Source: an uncultured Myxococcales bacterium
GTDB lineage: Bacteria; Myxococcota_A; UBA9042
Length of the DNA stretch: 64,000 bases
Direction of reading: 5' to 3'
NCBI GenBank assembly: GCA_903924465.1
Contig: CAIYBN010000131.1
Span: forward strand, 62,001 to 126,000
Positions 54,301-62,873 of the stretch are shown in pieces. The notes beneath the pieces were generated by a model. It was not told where the DNA came from. It searched no databases and was given only the letters and a program-made list of their open reading frames with translations. The first letter of the stretch is position 1. Each line of letters begins with the position of its first letter. The position numbers and the translations under genes are program-made.

Positions 54301-56228
54301 GCGAAATGGGCATCGACACGCAGAAGGACAGCTTCCGCGCGTTTGGCATCGGCGACATGTCCGGCGACGTGTTCGGCAACGGCTTGCTGCTGACGCACAC
54401 CGTGAAACTCGTCGCGGCGTTTGACCACCGCCACATCTTCATCGATCCAGATCCGGATCCCGAGGTCTCGTTCGCCGAGCGTCAGCGCTTGTACGACACG
54501 CCGCGGTCCAGCTGGGCGATGTATGACGAGGCGAAAATCTCCAAGGGCGGCGGGGTGTTCCCGCGTGGCGCCAAGTCGATTGCGCTCACGCCGGAGATGC
54601 AGAAGCTGTTCCAGACCGAGAAGACGGAATTCGCCAGCGACGAGTTGCTGCGGGCGATCCTGCTGCTTGATTGCGAACTGTTCTGGAATGGCGGCATCGG
54701 CACGTTCGTGAAATCGAGCGCCGAGACGAACCACGACGTCGGCGACAAGACCAACGACGCGATTCGCATCGACGCCAAGGAGTTGCGCGCCAAGGTAATC
54801 GGCGAAGGCGGCAACCTGGGCTTCACTCACGCCGCGCGCGTGGAATTCGCGTTGCACGGCGGGCGCATCAACACGGACGCGGTGGACAACTCCGCGGGCG
54901 TGGACATGAGCGACCACGAGGTGAACCTGAAGATCCTCTTCGCGCCGCTGCTGCAGTCGGGCCAGGTCGACTTTGCGACCCGCGATGCGGTGCTGTCGTC
55001 GATCGACCAGTACGTCTGCGATCTGGTGCTGTGGAACAATTATCAGCAATCGCTGGGTATTTCTGTGGCGGAACTGCGCTCGCCCGGCGAAATGCGGATT
55101 TGGGGCGACGTGGTGAAGTTCCTGGCGGCAGAGCTGAAGATCGACCAGGACGTGCAGTTGCTGCCGTCCAAGGCGACGATTTCCGAGCGCCGCAAGAGCG
55201 GGCAGGGCTTGATGCGACCGGAGCTGGCGCGCATCACGGCGTTCGCCAAGATGTGGCTGTTCAACGAGCTGGCGGCGGACAAGGGTTCGACTGCGCGCGT
55301 GGCCAAGCACTACCTGGAGTACTATTTCCCCAAGGAAATCCGCGCCAAGTACCAGAAGGCCGTGGACGACCACATGCTGCGCCACGAGATCATCTCGACC
55401 TTGTGGACCAACGAACTGGTCGATTTTGGCACGGCGATCCTGCTGCCCCGGCTGGCAATGGAGTACCCGAGGCCGATTGCGGAGATCTGCCAGGCGCATA
55501 CGGTGTCGATCGAGCTGCTGGACATCCCGCGGCTGCGCAAGGCGCTGATTGCGCTGGACGGCAAGGTGCCGGCGCGGGTGCAGTACGAGGCGTTTGCGGT
55601 GCTGGATGACGCGGCCGTCGCGGCGACGCAGTGGCTGCTGGCGAGCTTCCCGGGCGAGGGCCTGAACGAATTCCTCGACAAGGCTGAGGAGCTGCGCGCG
55701 TGGTTGGACGGCGTGAACGGCGCGATGGCCAAGGCGCAGACGGGCCGGCGCAAGGCGGAGGCGACGGCGCGGGTGACTGCATGGACGCAGGCCGGGCTGC
55801 CGGCGGAGTTGGCGCAGACGGTGGCTGGGCTGCCGGCGCAGGCGAACGGCTTCGCGATCTGGACGCTGGCGCGCGAGACCAAGCTGGATGCGGCGGACGC
55901 GGTGGCGATCCACTTTGCGACGGCGGAAATCACCGGTCTGGCGGAAGTGCTGGCGCAGGTGGCCGATGCCAATCCGCAGACGCGTTGGGAAGCCGCGGCG
56001 CTGGCGAGCCTCGGGCCGGGTATCGGCCACACGCTGTTCCGCTTGGCCGGGCGCGTGGCGCAGTCGCTGGCGGGCAAGAAGCCGACCCACGATCGCGTGC
56101 GTGCGGTGCTGGTGGATGAGCTGAAGCTCGGTGCGCTGTGGGATTTGGCCTACCAGATTCAGTCGGAAGGTGTGCAGATTCCGGCGCTGGTGGTCTTGAC
56201 CGAACGGTTGCGGGCGCGGTTGCGCTGA
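51321..56228 (+). CDS. Large NAD-specific glutamate dehydrogenase (GDH-1600 class)
   Basis: 1635 residues from the ATG at 51321; a GTG at 51276 is an alternative start. Family features: ~700-residue N-terminal ACT-like regulatory regions, then IRWSDRIDDFRTEILGL (~850) and PVGSKGGF with the catalytic-lysine region (~880), GDMSGDVFGNGLLL (~1015), and a conserved helical C-terminal domain. It deaminates glutamate to 2-oxoglutarate with NAD+, a catabolic role. Monocistronic by spacing, with a ~180-bp divergent region to the pilin gene. Confidence 0.95.
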   Translation: MTATFPPASSSSQSRSSSADRAARVDSGTFAAVPQSRASDRDGRRRRLVRAVRDAGIFANEAEHNQALFVADAIVRRADGDFIQRHPTDSFPGHVKNSLEAIASRQYEEIKVRCARPNKATHDYDFSTFVLETCMTDQPFIIDTIKLALRRMDVHTLGSLNMILPIERDEKGQLLDISQDDPRSRPESVSAQLLSVASVDGRADEICAQVLWHLQQAQRVVADFRPMRRLVRDIVTGLRNCAEDAGTQDSDFAEAVAFADWLLDENFVFMGAWGFDLQGRPTGRLGLGRYDTAHKIGVESDPHEAFSDNAPLVSIHQSRKPSPIHREAPLVEVRLRLVNDDGTAAGGVVLQGLFTYRAVTGRTSSVPFLRRRLARMVATEDLVPASHRMKLFLNFFDRLPLTFAFAAADSEIVSLCNDAIDVDFGGTPRVVYRVDALGTGAQVFVLLSQERYGEEVRARIQEHLKEMFQAQEIQFRLLVGKTDTAILDYLVFADTPLALPDVDALTDHVSAVVSPWLETMREMLRASDVAESEVDRLCVLYGESLPTTYHHHVQPRDLVDDLASLEALRGGQKLQVRLRCDATDELHQRVRLLVVSADDIALTDLLPVVDNFGLRVLGESSFTVRDADGGVSYFQTYGIAATTENGPHLLSHSRAFLEAMDAVMDGRLSSTTLNKLLLPARLSWRQLQIVHSYLGFARQLGTAFPNTLVQQVLLNQPESARTLISLFDARFSPYFDGAPQVVGAKDKKRAARVAEVEARFVEQLRDIQDAVEDKVLRMFVNFIQATLRTNYFQRPDEARGLSFKFRCSEVEIMPEPRPMFEIFVYDPRVEGIHLRGGPIARGGIRWSDRIDDFRTEILGLMQTQMVKNTLIVPVGSKGGFVLKRPERDESARRKQADELYKVFISGLLDVTDNLIAGKAVPPEDVVVYDGPDPYLVVAADKGTAHLSDTANGLALGRGFWLGDAFASGGSVGYDHKKYGITAKGGWVCVQRHFREMGIDTQKDSFRAFGIGDMSGDVFGNGLLLTHTVKLVAAFDHRHIFIDPDPDPEVSFAERQRLYDTPRSSWAMYDEAKISKGGGVFPRGAKSIALTPEMQKLFQTEKTEFASDELLRAILLLDCELFWNGGIGTFVKSSAETNHDVGDKTNDAIRIDAKELRAKVIGEGGNLGFTHAARVEFALHGGRINTDAVDNSAGVDMSDHEVNLKILFAPLLQSGQVDFATRDAVLSSIDQYVCDLVLWNNYQQSLGISVAELRSPGEMRIWGDVVKFLAAELKIDQDVQLLPSKATISERRKSGQGLMRPELARITAFAKMWLFNELAADKGSTARVAKHYLEYYFPKEIRAKYQKAVDDHMLRHEIISTLWTNELVDFGTAILLPRLAMEYPRPIAEICQAHTVSIELLDIPRLRKALIALDGKVPARVQYEAFAVLDDAAVAATQWLLASFPGEGLNEFLDKAEELRAWLDGVNGAMAKAQTGRRKAEATARVTAWTQAGLPAELAQTVAGLPAQANGFAIWTLARETKLDAADAVAIHFATAEITGLAEVLAQVADANPQTRWEAAALASLGPGIGHTLFRLAGRVAQSLAGKKPTHDRVRAVLVDELKLGALWDLAYQIQSEGVQIPALVVLTERLRARLR

Positions 56229-56276
56229 CGCGGGCTTTCGCAGCGATTGCGGCTGGGACTGGCGCGCGAAAACGCG

Positions 56277-57203
56277 TCAGATCCCGCCGCCATCCTCGAA
56301 TTTGGATTCCCGCGCCTCTGCTTGCGTGACGCGTGCGGCCGCCGGCACGCTGTGCGTCAGCCACACGTTGCCGCCAATCGACGCGCCGCGGCCGATGGTA
56401 ATCCGTCCGAGAATGGTCGCGCCGGCGTAAATCACCACGTCGTCTTCGACCAGCGGATGGCGGTCGATGCCCTTGATCGGCTTGCCAAACTCGTCCAGCG
56501 GGAAACTCTTGGCGCCGAGCGTCACGCCTTGGTAGAGCCGCACGTTCCGGCCGATTTTCGCGGTTTCGCCGATGACCACGCCCGTGCCGTGGTCGATGAA
56601 GAAACGCTCGCCGATGGACGCGCCGGGGTGAATGTCGATGCCGGTCAGCGAATGCGCGTGCTCGGTGATGATGCGCGGAATCAGCGGCACGTCCAGGACG
56701 TAGAGCTCGTGGGCAATCCGTTGTTCTGTCACCGCGTAGACGCCAGGATAGCTGAAGATCGCTTCGTCCTTGATTTGCAGCGCTGGATCACCGGCAAACG
56801 CCGCGTCCACGTCCGTCGCAATCAGCCGCCGCACTTCGGGCAAGCGCTCGACAAACGTGTTGGTCGTCGCTTCCGCCCGTTCGCGGCAATGCTGACACGT
56901 CGCATAATTGTGACCCGATGTGAACGCCACGGCGCGGGCGATCTGGTCTTCCATTTCGTGGATCACCCGATCGAGCGTCGCCCCGACGTAGTAATGAATG
57001 CTCTTGTCGTGCAGGTCGGCGGCGCCAAAATAGCCGGGAAAGAAGACTTGGCGGATGCCGTCGAGGCAAGCGAGCACGGCGTCGCGCGATGGCAAGACGA
57101 TGCGGCTGTCGCTGCGGGTGCCACGGTCCAAAAGCGCGGCGCTGACCAGGCTGTCGACGACGGGACCCAAGAGGGCTTCATGGCTGCTGGTGTTGCCGCT
57201 CAC
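56277..57203 (-). CDS. cysE: Serine O-acetyltransferase
   Basis: 308 residues. An N-terminal helical domain is followed by left-handed beta-helix hexapeptide repeats (~190-290) with the catalytic His/Asp segment [11 protein letters not shown] and [14 protein letters not shown]. It makes O-acetylserine for cysteine synthesis. The start overlaps the cysK stop by ATGA, so synthesis of the two partners of the cysteine synthase complex is coupled. The C-terminus ends SKFEDGGGI, and a terminal Ile is what docks into CysK in known complexes. Confidence 0.95.
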   Translation of the reverse strand: MSGNTSSHEALLGPVVDSLVSAALLDRGTRSDSRIVLPSRDAVLACLDGIRQVFFPGYFGAADLHDKSIHYYVGATLDRVIHEMEDQIARAVAFTSGHNYATCQHCRERAEATTNTFVERLPEVRRLIATDVDAAFAGDPALQIKDEAIFSYPGVYAVTEQRIAHELYVLDVPLIPRIITEHAHSLTGIDIHPGASIGERFFIDHGTGVVIGETAKIGRNVRLYQGVTLGAKSFPLDEFGKPIKGIDRHPLVEDDVVIYAGATILGRITIGRGASIGGNVWLTHSVPAAARVTQAEARESKFEDGGGI

Positions 57204-58132
57204 TTGGATGCCTCTTCAAAAAGCCAAGTGGAGAGATAGCGTTCGCCGGTATCCGGCAAGACGACGACGATGCGCTTGCCTGCGTTTTCAGGACGTTTGG
57301 CGACTTCGACCGCGGCCCACAGCGCGCCGCCGCAGGAAATGCCAGAGAGGATGCCTTCCTCGCGACACAGCCGCAGCGCCATCGCGCCCGCGTCGTCGTT
57401 GGCCACGCTGATGATTTCGTCGATCAGGTCGGTGCGCATGACGCCAGGCACGAAGCCTGGGCCCCAGCCCTGGATCTTGTGCGGCCCGGGTTTGCCACCC
57501 GCCAGCACCGGCGAATCCTTGGGCTCCGCCGCGATGACCTGCAGTTTGGGCAGGCGCGGCTTCAGCACCTCTGCGCAGCCTGTGATCGTGCCACCGGTGC
57601 CGGTGCCGCAGACGAGAATGTCGAGCTTGCCGTCGCAATCGCGCCAGATCTCCTCAGCGGTCGTCGCGCGGTGGATCGCCGGATTGGCCGGGTTGTCGAA
57701 TTGCGCGAGCACCAAATACCGCGGGTCCTCGGCTGCCATCTCGTTGGCCTTCGTGATCGCGCCCTTCATTCCTTCCGCGCCAGGCGTCAGGACCAGATTT
57801 GCGCCCAGCGCGAGCAGGATCCGCCGCCGCTCCAGGCTCATCGTCTCCGGCATCGTCAACGTCAGTTTGTAGCCTTTGGCCGCCGCGGCGAACGCGAGGC
57901 CAATGCCCGTGTTGCCGCTCGTTGGCTCCAGCAACACGGTTTCAGCGGTGATTTTGCCCTGATTCTCAGCGGCTTCAATCATCGCCACGCCGATGCGATC
58001 CTTGACCGACGAGGTGGGATTGAAGCTCTCCAACTTGGCGACCAACTGCCCGGGCAGCCCCGCGCCAATGCGGTTGATGCGAACCAGCGGCGTGTTGCCG
58101 ACGAGCTTGGTGATGTCTTCAGCAATGCGCAT
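57200..58132 (-). CDS. cysK: Cysteine synthase A (O-acetylserine sulfhydrylase)
   Basis: 310 residues from the ATG at 58132. PLP lysine in [11 protein letters not shown] (~43), the substrate loop [12 protein letters not shown] (~67-78) and phosphate-binding [10 protein letters not shown] (~177) are standard. It converts O-acetylserine and sulfide to cysteine. First gene of the cysK-cysE pair. Confidence 0.97.
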   Translation of the reverse strand: MRIAEDITKLVGNTPLVRINRIGAGLPGQLVAKLESFNPTSSVKDRIGVAMIEAAENQGKITAETVLLEPTSGNTGIGLAFAAAAKGYKLTLTMPETMSLERRRILLALGANLVLTPGAEGMKGAITKANEMAAEDPRYLVLAQFDNPANPAIHRATTAEEIWRDCDGKLDILVCGTGTGGTITGCAEVLKPRLPKLQVIAAEPKDSPVLAGGKPGPHKIQGWGPGFVPGVMRTDLIDEIISVANDDAGAMALRLCREEGILSGISCGGALWAAVEVAKRPENAGKRIVVVLPDTGERYLSTWLFEEASK

Positions 58133-58285
58133 TGGCGACTCCCGATGCCAGCGATGGGCGGTCGACCTTATAGCGGACAGACTCACCGCGATCCAGCCCT
58201 GCGTGCGGATTGACGTCTGTCCTCGCGGCGTTCATCGTTGCGGCCGGGACGGCAGCGATCCGTCCGTCTGCCGGAGAATCGTCCC

Positions 58286-59659
58286 ATGGCCCAGCCCGTC
58301 GATGTTCGCCGCCGTGCGTTTCTCAAAGGTGTGCTGGCCGCGCCGATCCTGGCGAGCTGTGGCCGTGAGGAGGAGCCGCCACAGCCGCCCGGGCAGTGGC
58401 GCAATTGGTCGGGTGCGCAGCGGTGTACGCCCAAAGGCGGCCTGCAGATGCCGGCGAACCTGGATGAACTGGCGAGCACGGTCAAAGCGGCAAAGGGCCC
58501 GGTGCGGGTGACGGGCGCGGGCCATTCCTTCAGCGCCGTCGTGCCAACGGACGATACGCTGCTGTCGATCGACATGCTGAGCGGCATTGTCAGCCACGAT
58601 CCAGCCCAACTGACCGCGACAGTCTGGGCCGGCACGCGGCTATTCCTGCTGGGCGAGCCGCTGGCCAAGCTCGGTCAGGGCGTGACGGTGCAGCCGGATA
58701 TCGATCTGCAGTCGATGGGCGGCCTCTTGTCGACCGGCAGTCACGGCGCTGGCTCGCAGCACCGCTGTTTGCCGAACTACTTGACCGACATCACGTTCGT
58801 GACCGCCGATGGCTCCGTGCGCAAAGTGTCGCGCAACGTCGAGCCTGACGTGTTCAAGGCTGCGCAAGTCTCGCTGGGCAGCTTGGGCGTCATCGCGCAG
58901 GTGACCCTCCAAAACCGCAGCGCTTACGCGTTGGACGAGCGCACCGGTGTGATGCCGCTGAACGATGCACTGGAGCAGTTTGCGGGTTGGCAAAAGCAGG
59001 ATCGCCACACGGAATTCTTTGCTTTTCCGCGCGGCGAAACGGCGTTCACCAAGCGCATGAAAGAGGTGCCGCTCAACACGCCGCGCAACACCGATGGGCC
59101 GTCGGTCGAGGAGGACGAACTGGGCTACGCGTCGGAAGTTGGCATGCGCGCGCCGTTCACGATTCCGCTGATCCAGAGTGTCGCGGGCTGGTTCGTGCCG
59201 AACACCACGCGGATCGGTGCGTCGTACCACATCTTTCCGACGACGCGGCACACGCTGTTCAACGAGATGGAGTACGCGGTGCCGGCGGAGAAAGGCCCGG
59301 CGTGTTTTCGCGAAGTGGCGGCGAAGATCCGCGACGACGGCCTGCCGGTGTTCTTTCCGCTGGAATACCGCCACGTAGGCGCGGATGACCTGTGGCTGTC
59401 GCCGCACCACGGCCGCGAGTCGGTGACGATTTCTGTCCACCAGTACCACAAGCAGGACCACGTCGCGCTGTTCAAGGCCGTGGAGCCGATTTTCTGGAAG
59501 TACGGCGGCCGGCCGCATTGGGGCAAATGGCATTCGCTGACGGCCAAGGAACTGGCAGGGAAGTACGACCATTGGCAGGATTTCCTGCGGGTCCGCCAGG
59601 AGCTGGATCCGGGTGGCAAGTTCCTGAATCCGCACCTGCACCAACTCTTTGGCGTGTGA
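58286..59659 (+). CDS. Tat-exported FAD-linked aldonolactone/sugar-alcohol oxidase
   Basis: 457 residues from the ATG at 58286. The signal has a Tat motif (RRRAFLKG) and ends in SCG, so it may be a Tat-exported lipoprotein. An FAD-binding PCMH domain (~35-205) with VTGAGHSFS is followed by the ALO domain ending with GRPHWGKWH (~415), the C-terminal motif of arabinono/gulono-lactone oxidases and alditol oxidases. The His of GHS is a possible flavin attachment site. Donor substrate is a sugar lactone or alditol, not determined. 9 bp before the next gene. Confidence 0.88.
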   Translation: MAQPVDVRRRAFLKGVLAAPILASCGREEEPPQPPGQWRNWSGAQRCTPKGGLQMPANLDELASTVKAAKGPVRVTGAGHSFSAVVPTDDTLLSIDMLSGIVSHDPAQLTATVWAGTRLFLLGEPLAKLGQGVTVQPDIDLQSMGGLLSTGSHGAGSQHRCLPNYLTDITFVTADGSVRKVSRNVEPDVFKAAQVSLGSLGVIAQVTLQNRSAYALDERTGVMPLNDALEQFAGWQKQDRHTEFFAFPRGETAFTKRMKEVPLNTPRNTDGPSVEEDELGYASEVGMRAPFTIPLIQSVAGWFVPNTTRIGASYHIFPTTRHTLFNEMEYAVPAEKGPACFREVAAKIRDDGLPVFFPLEYRHVGADDLWLSPHHGRESVTISVHQYHKQDHVALFKAVEPIFWKYGGRPHWGKWHSLTAKELAGKYDHWQDFLRVRQELDPGGKFLNPHLHQLFGV

Positions 59660-59668
59660 GGCACGACG

Positions 59669-60679
59669 TTGACGACGCGCGCGATCTTTCAGCGGTATCC
59701 GGAGCTTGAGGGGCATCTGGCGTGGCAGTCGCTGGCAGATTTGCCCACACCGGTGCAGCCACTGCCAGGGACCGCCAACGGCTGGATCAAGCGCGATGAT
59801 CTGACGCACGCGGCCTATGGCGGCAACAAAGTGCGCAAGCTGGAGTTCGTCATCGCCGAAATGCAGGCGCGCGGCGTGAAGACGGCCTATACCTTCGGCG
59901 CGACGGGCACGAATGCCGGCGTGGCGGCGGCGCTGATGTGTCGGCAGGCGGGCGTCGCGTTGACGGTCTACACGTTTGACCAGCCGGATTCGCCCACGGT
60001 CCAGCGCAATCAGGCGCTCATGCGCGCGGCTGGAGCGAAGCTGGTGCACCGCGGCTCGCTGCTGGCCACTGTGCTGACCTTCTACCTGCACCCGGCGCGG
60101 CTGCGACGCGACGCGTATTTCCTGTTCGCCGGCTGTTCCAATCCCGTGGGTGTGCTGGGCTACGTCAACGCCGCACTGGAGTTGGCCGATCAGGTGGCGG
60201 CTGGCGATTTGCCGGAGCCCGACGTCATCGTCGTTCCCGTGGGCAGCAATGGCACGCTGGCTGGACTGACGGTTGGACTGCATCTGGCCGGGCTGAAGTC
60301 GCGGCTCGTGGGCGTGCGCGTCGCGGCGTCGCACCTCGGACCGATCGCCACGTGCACCACGGGTGCGGTGCAGCAGATGGTCGATCAGACGACCGCGTTT
60401 CTGCGCCAGCATGTGCCGACGCTGCGGGATTTGTCGGTACGCGTGGCTCCGCTCGACGACCAGTATTTTGGCGATGGCTATGGCGTGCCGACCACCGCGG
60501 GGCAGGCCGCCATGGTGCGTTTTGCCGAGGATTTCGCGATTCCGCTGGAAGCGACTTACACCGGCAAAGCTGCTGCGGCGTTTCTCGATGCGCTGGCGAC
60601 GACGCCAGGCCCGGTGCTGTTTTGGGACACGTTCAACTCGCGATCGACGGATACCCTGCTGGCGTCGCTGCAGAAATAG
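59669..60679 (+). CDS. D-cysteine desulfhydrase/ACC-deaminase-family PLP enzyme
   Basis: 336 residues from a TTG at 59669 with a GAGG ~8 nt upstream; it lies 9 bp after the oxidase gene, likely cotranscribed. The PLP lysine segment KRDDLTHAAYGGNKVRKLEF (~41-60) and ATGTNAGVAAAL define the fold-type II D-cysteine desulfhydrase/1-aminocyclopropane-carboxylate deaminase group. The exact substrate depends on residues that cannot be judged here. It could degrade D-cysteine near the cysteine biosynthesis pair. Confidence 0.85.
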   Translation: MTTRAIFQRYPELEGHLAWQSLADLPTPVQPLPGTANGWIKRDDLTHAAYGGNKVRKLEFVIAEMQARGVKTAYTFGATGTNAGVAAALMCRQAGVALTVYTFDQPDSPTVQRNQALMRAAGAKLVHRGSLLATVLTFYLHPARLRRDAYFLFAGCSNPVGVLGYVNAALELADQVAAGDLPEPDVIVVPVGSNGTLAGLTVGLHLAGLKSRLVGVRVAASHLGPIATCTTGAVQQMVDQTTAFLRQHVPTLRDLSVRVAPLDDQYFGDGYGVPTTAGQAAMVRFAEDFAIPLEATYTGKAAAAFLDALATTPGPVLFWDTFNSRSTDTLLASLQK

Positions 60680-60682
60680 CCC

Positions 60683-61726
60683 TCAAATCGCGGTGAACTC
60701 CGTCCAGCCTTGCCAAGCCGCGTAGGCGACATCCACGCCCGGGCACAGTTTCTCTGCGGTGCAACGCTGGCAGGCCTCGCGCTTGCCGAGGTGCGGATTC
60801 GGCGCCGCGGGCAGCTTCTGGCCGTCGCTCAAGTCGATGCGCCCCTCCACCAGATACCGCTCCAGCGCCCAGTCGCCGTGGCGCGGCAACAGGCACGGCG
60901 GGATGGCCTTGTGGATCAACGTCACATCCAGTTGCTGGGCCAGATCGACGGCACGTGCCACCGCGACCGCCAGATCGCTCATGCGCGGCACCAGCGTCTC
61001 GCGGTTCTTGTCGGCGCGCGATTGCATTTTGAGCGGCGACACGATGGCCGTCATCGGCCGGCCGTAGCGCTGCTGCAGCTCGGCCAACTGCCGGACATAG
61101 TCGTCCAGCCCGGGCAGATTGTGGCGGGTCAGGACGGCAAACAGGAACAGCTCCAGCTGCTGCGCCAGCAGCTCGTGCAAGCCCGCCAGCAGCAGCTTCG
61201 GTGCCGTTTTGCTGGCCAGCAGTTGCGTCAAAACCGCCGGATCAAAGCTGTCCAGCGACAGGTGGACCATCGAGATGTGGTGCTCGCGCAACTGCGCAAC
61301 AAAGTCCGGCCGCGCGAGCTTCACGCTCTTGGTCGCCAGAATCAGATCCTGAAAACCCATCGCGTGGGCCACGTCGGCCAGGTGCAGGAAATCCGGGCGC
61401 GACGCCGGCTCGCCACCGATGAACGTGAGCTTGCGTATGCCGACGGATTCCGCATCCGCCATGCGCATGTACAGGTGCTCGCGCGCCTCCATGCGCACGT
61501 CTTTGTCATCGGCGCCGCGCACCACGGAGCAGTACACGCAATGCAACGGACACGCCGTGCCCACGTCCAGAAAGCAGGACGGCGCATAGCGGGCAGCAAA
61601 GTGCTGCGCGGCAGGCTGCGGGTGGTCCGCGAGTGGCGGATCGCGCGGCAGCGACACCTCCAGCAGAGCGTGCTGAGCGCGAGCGGCGGTCAAAAGGCCC
61701 GTGCGCGTCGTCGTCGCGTCGTTCAT
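60683..61726 (-). CDS. Radical SAM enzyme with C-terminal cysteine cluster
   Basis: 347 residues from the ATG at 61726 (ATGA overlap with the upstream gene); an ATG at 61753 is possible. The SAM cluster CPLHCVYC (CxxxCxxC) is at ~59-66, GGEPASRPD (~105) is the usual motif after it, and CQRCTAEKLCPG near the C-terminus (~323-334) resembles a SPASM/Twitch auxiliary cluster site. It therefore likely carries a second Fe-S cluster, as in peptide- or protein-modifying maturases. No obvious short precursor peptide is nearby. Coupled translation with a lipoprotein gene suggests that product or its sugar substrate as a target (inference). Confidence 0.85.
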   Translation of the reverse strand: MNDATTTRTGLLTAARAQHALLEVSLPRDPPLADHPQPAAQHFAARYAPSCFLDVGTACPLHCVYCSVVRGADDKDVRMEAREHLYMRMADAESVGIRKLTFIGGEPASRPDFLHLADVAHAMGFQDLILATKSVKLARPDFVAQLREHHISMVHLSLDSFDPAVLTQLLASKTAPKLLLAGLHELLAQQLELFLFAVLTRHNLPGLDDYVRQLAELQQRYGRPMTAIVSPLKMQSRADKNRETLVPRMSDLAVAVARAVDLAQQLDVTLIHKAIPPCLLPRHGDWALERYLVEGRIDLSDGQKLPAAPNPHLGKREACQRCTAEKLCPGVDVAYAAWQGWTEFTAI

Positions 61727-62601
61727 TGCATCAGCGACCGAAAAACGGTCCACAACGGCGCGCTTTTGGGCACCAGATCCTGCGCGCCATACCAGTACAA
61801 GCCGGCGAAAATGTAGCGCGGATTGGCGTTGGAATAGGCGAGATAATGCTGCAAAATCGCGGCATCTCCTTGCTTGCCAAATTCGCCGATGCCGATTGCT
61901 GCATGGGGAAACATGTCGGCGAGAGTTGCGACCATCGCGTCCAATTCCGCGTAGCTCGGCTCCGGTCCGTCGCAGTCGTAGCCGTAGACAGATGGCATGA
62001 CGTAATCGCTCTGCGTCTTCACCTTGTCGCTGATGTGGTCGCGGATCCAGGCGACGTACGGCCCGTTCTTGTCAGCGCAGGTATCCGTGTTCCAGTAGGG
62101 CGTAAACAGTGCTTTTTTGCCCGCACCCTTGACCACGTCCGTCGCGGCATCTGCCTGCGCGCTGGTCGCTTTGCCCGCCCAATCGCCATTGCATTCGTTG
62201 CACGTTTCCCAAATCGCGATCTGCGGCAGGCCTGCCACGTAGGCGGCAAATCGTGCGCGGTATTGATCGACCGTCATTTTGCCGGAATAGGTTGAGTCGG
62301 AAGGCTGGCCGACAATTTCCGCATAGGGCGCGATGGCCGCGACCGCTGCGGCGTAATCGCCAGGCGGCCTTGGGTAGTCAAAGACGATGCGCACCCACGG
62401 CTTTTTGGGCAAGCTCTTGAGCGCCTCGACGATCGCCGGCAGGTTGTCGACCGCGTCCAACGTGAGGCCATAGGTTTTGTTGAGAGGCGTTGGCATGGAC
62501 ACGGCGTCCTGGACAAGGGTGGACTCCGGCTTGGGAGTCAGGCAGCCCGCGAGGAGCAAGGTGGACAGCCAGAACTGTGATACTTTGCCCAACCCGTGCA
62601 T
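61723..62601 (-). CDS. Glycoside-hydrolase-like TIM-barrel lipoprotein
   Basis: 292 residues from the ATG at 62601, which gives a signal peptide ending in LLAGC, a strong lipobox. The mature part looks like a TIM barrel: WVRIVFDYPR, IAIWETCNE, ALFTPYWN, YVMPSVYGYDC, IGIGEFGK and FAGLYWYGA at strand ends, with two acidic candidates (Glu in WETCNE and Glu in GEFG) in positions typical of retaining glycosidases. Family not identified. Cotranscribed with the radical SAM gene. Confidence 0.7.
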   Translation of the reverse strand: MHGLGKVSQFWLSTLLLAGCLTPKPESTLVQDAVSMPTPLNKTYGLTLDAVDNLPAIVEALKSLPKKPWVRIVFDYPRPPGDYAAAVAAIAPYAEIVGQPSDSTYSGKMTVDQYRARFAAYVAGLPQIAIWETCNECNGDWAGKATSAQADAATDVVKGAGKKALFTPYWNTDTCADKNGPYVAWIRDHISDKVKTQSDYVMPSVYGYDCDGPEPSYAELDAMVATLADMFPHAAIGIGEFGKQGDAAILQHYLAYSNANPRYIFAGLYWYGAQDLVPKSAPLWTVFRSLMQ

Positions 62602-62873
62602 CGGTGCTCCGTCGGCCCGCAAGTGTACCGTTTCGTTCTGGAGGCCGCACGAGACGGGCCGCCGGTTGCCAAGAGCCCACCCCACTTCAGCGTGCTTGGG
62701 GCCACGAGCAGGGTCAAGGGCCGCGTTCCACGCATGACACACACGTGACAGAGCGGCATGCGATTCCATGAGCTTTGACCGTGTTTGCGCGCCGCGATAC
62801 AGTTCCCGTGGTCATTTGCGTCGTCGCCGCTCTGGCAGAATGAAGCGGATACCGGCGGTACGGAGGACGGATT

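Noticed and set aside
53364..56090. 908-codon open frame on the minus strand opposite the glutamate dehydrogenase gene
   Set aside because: It is an antisense shadow in GC-rich coding DNA; the translation is Arg/Gln/His-rich without family motifs. The same applies to the long minus-strand frames at 28451-30745 and 1329-3155.
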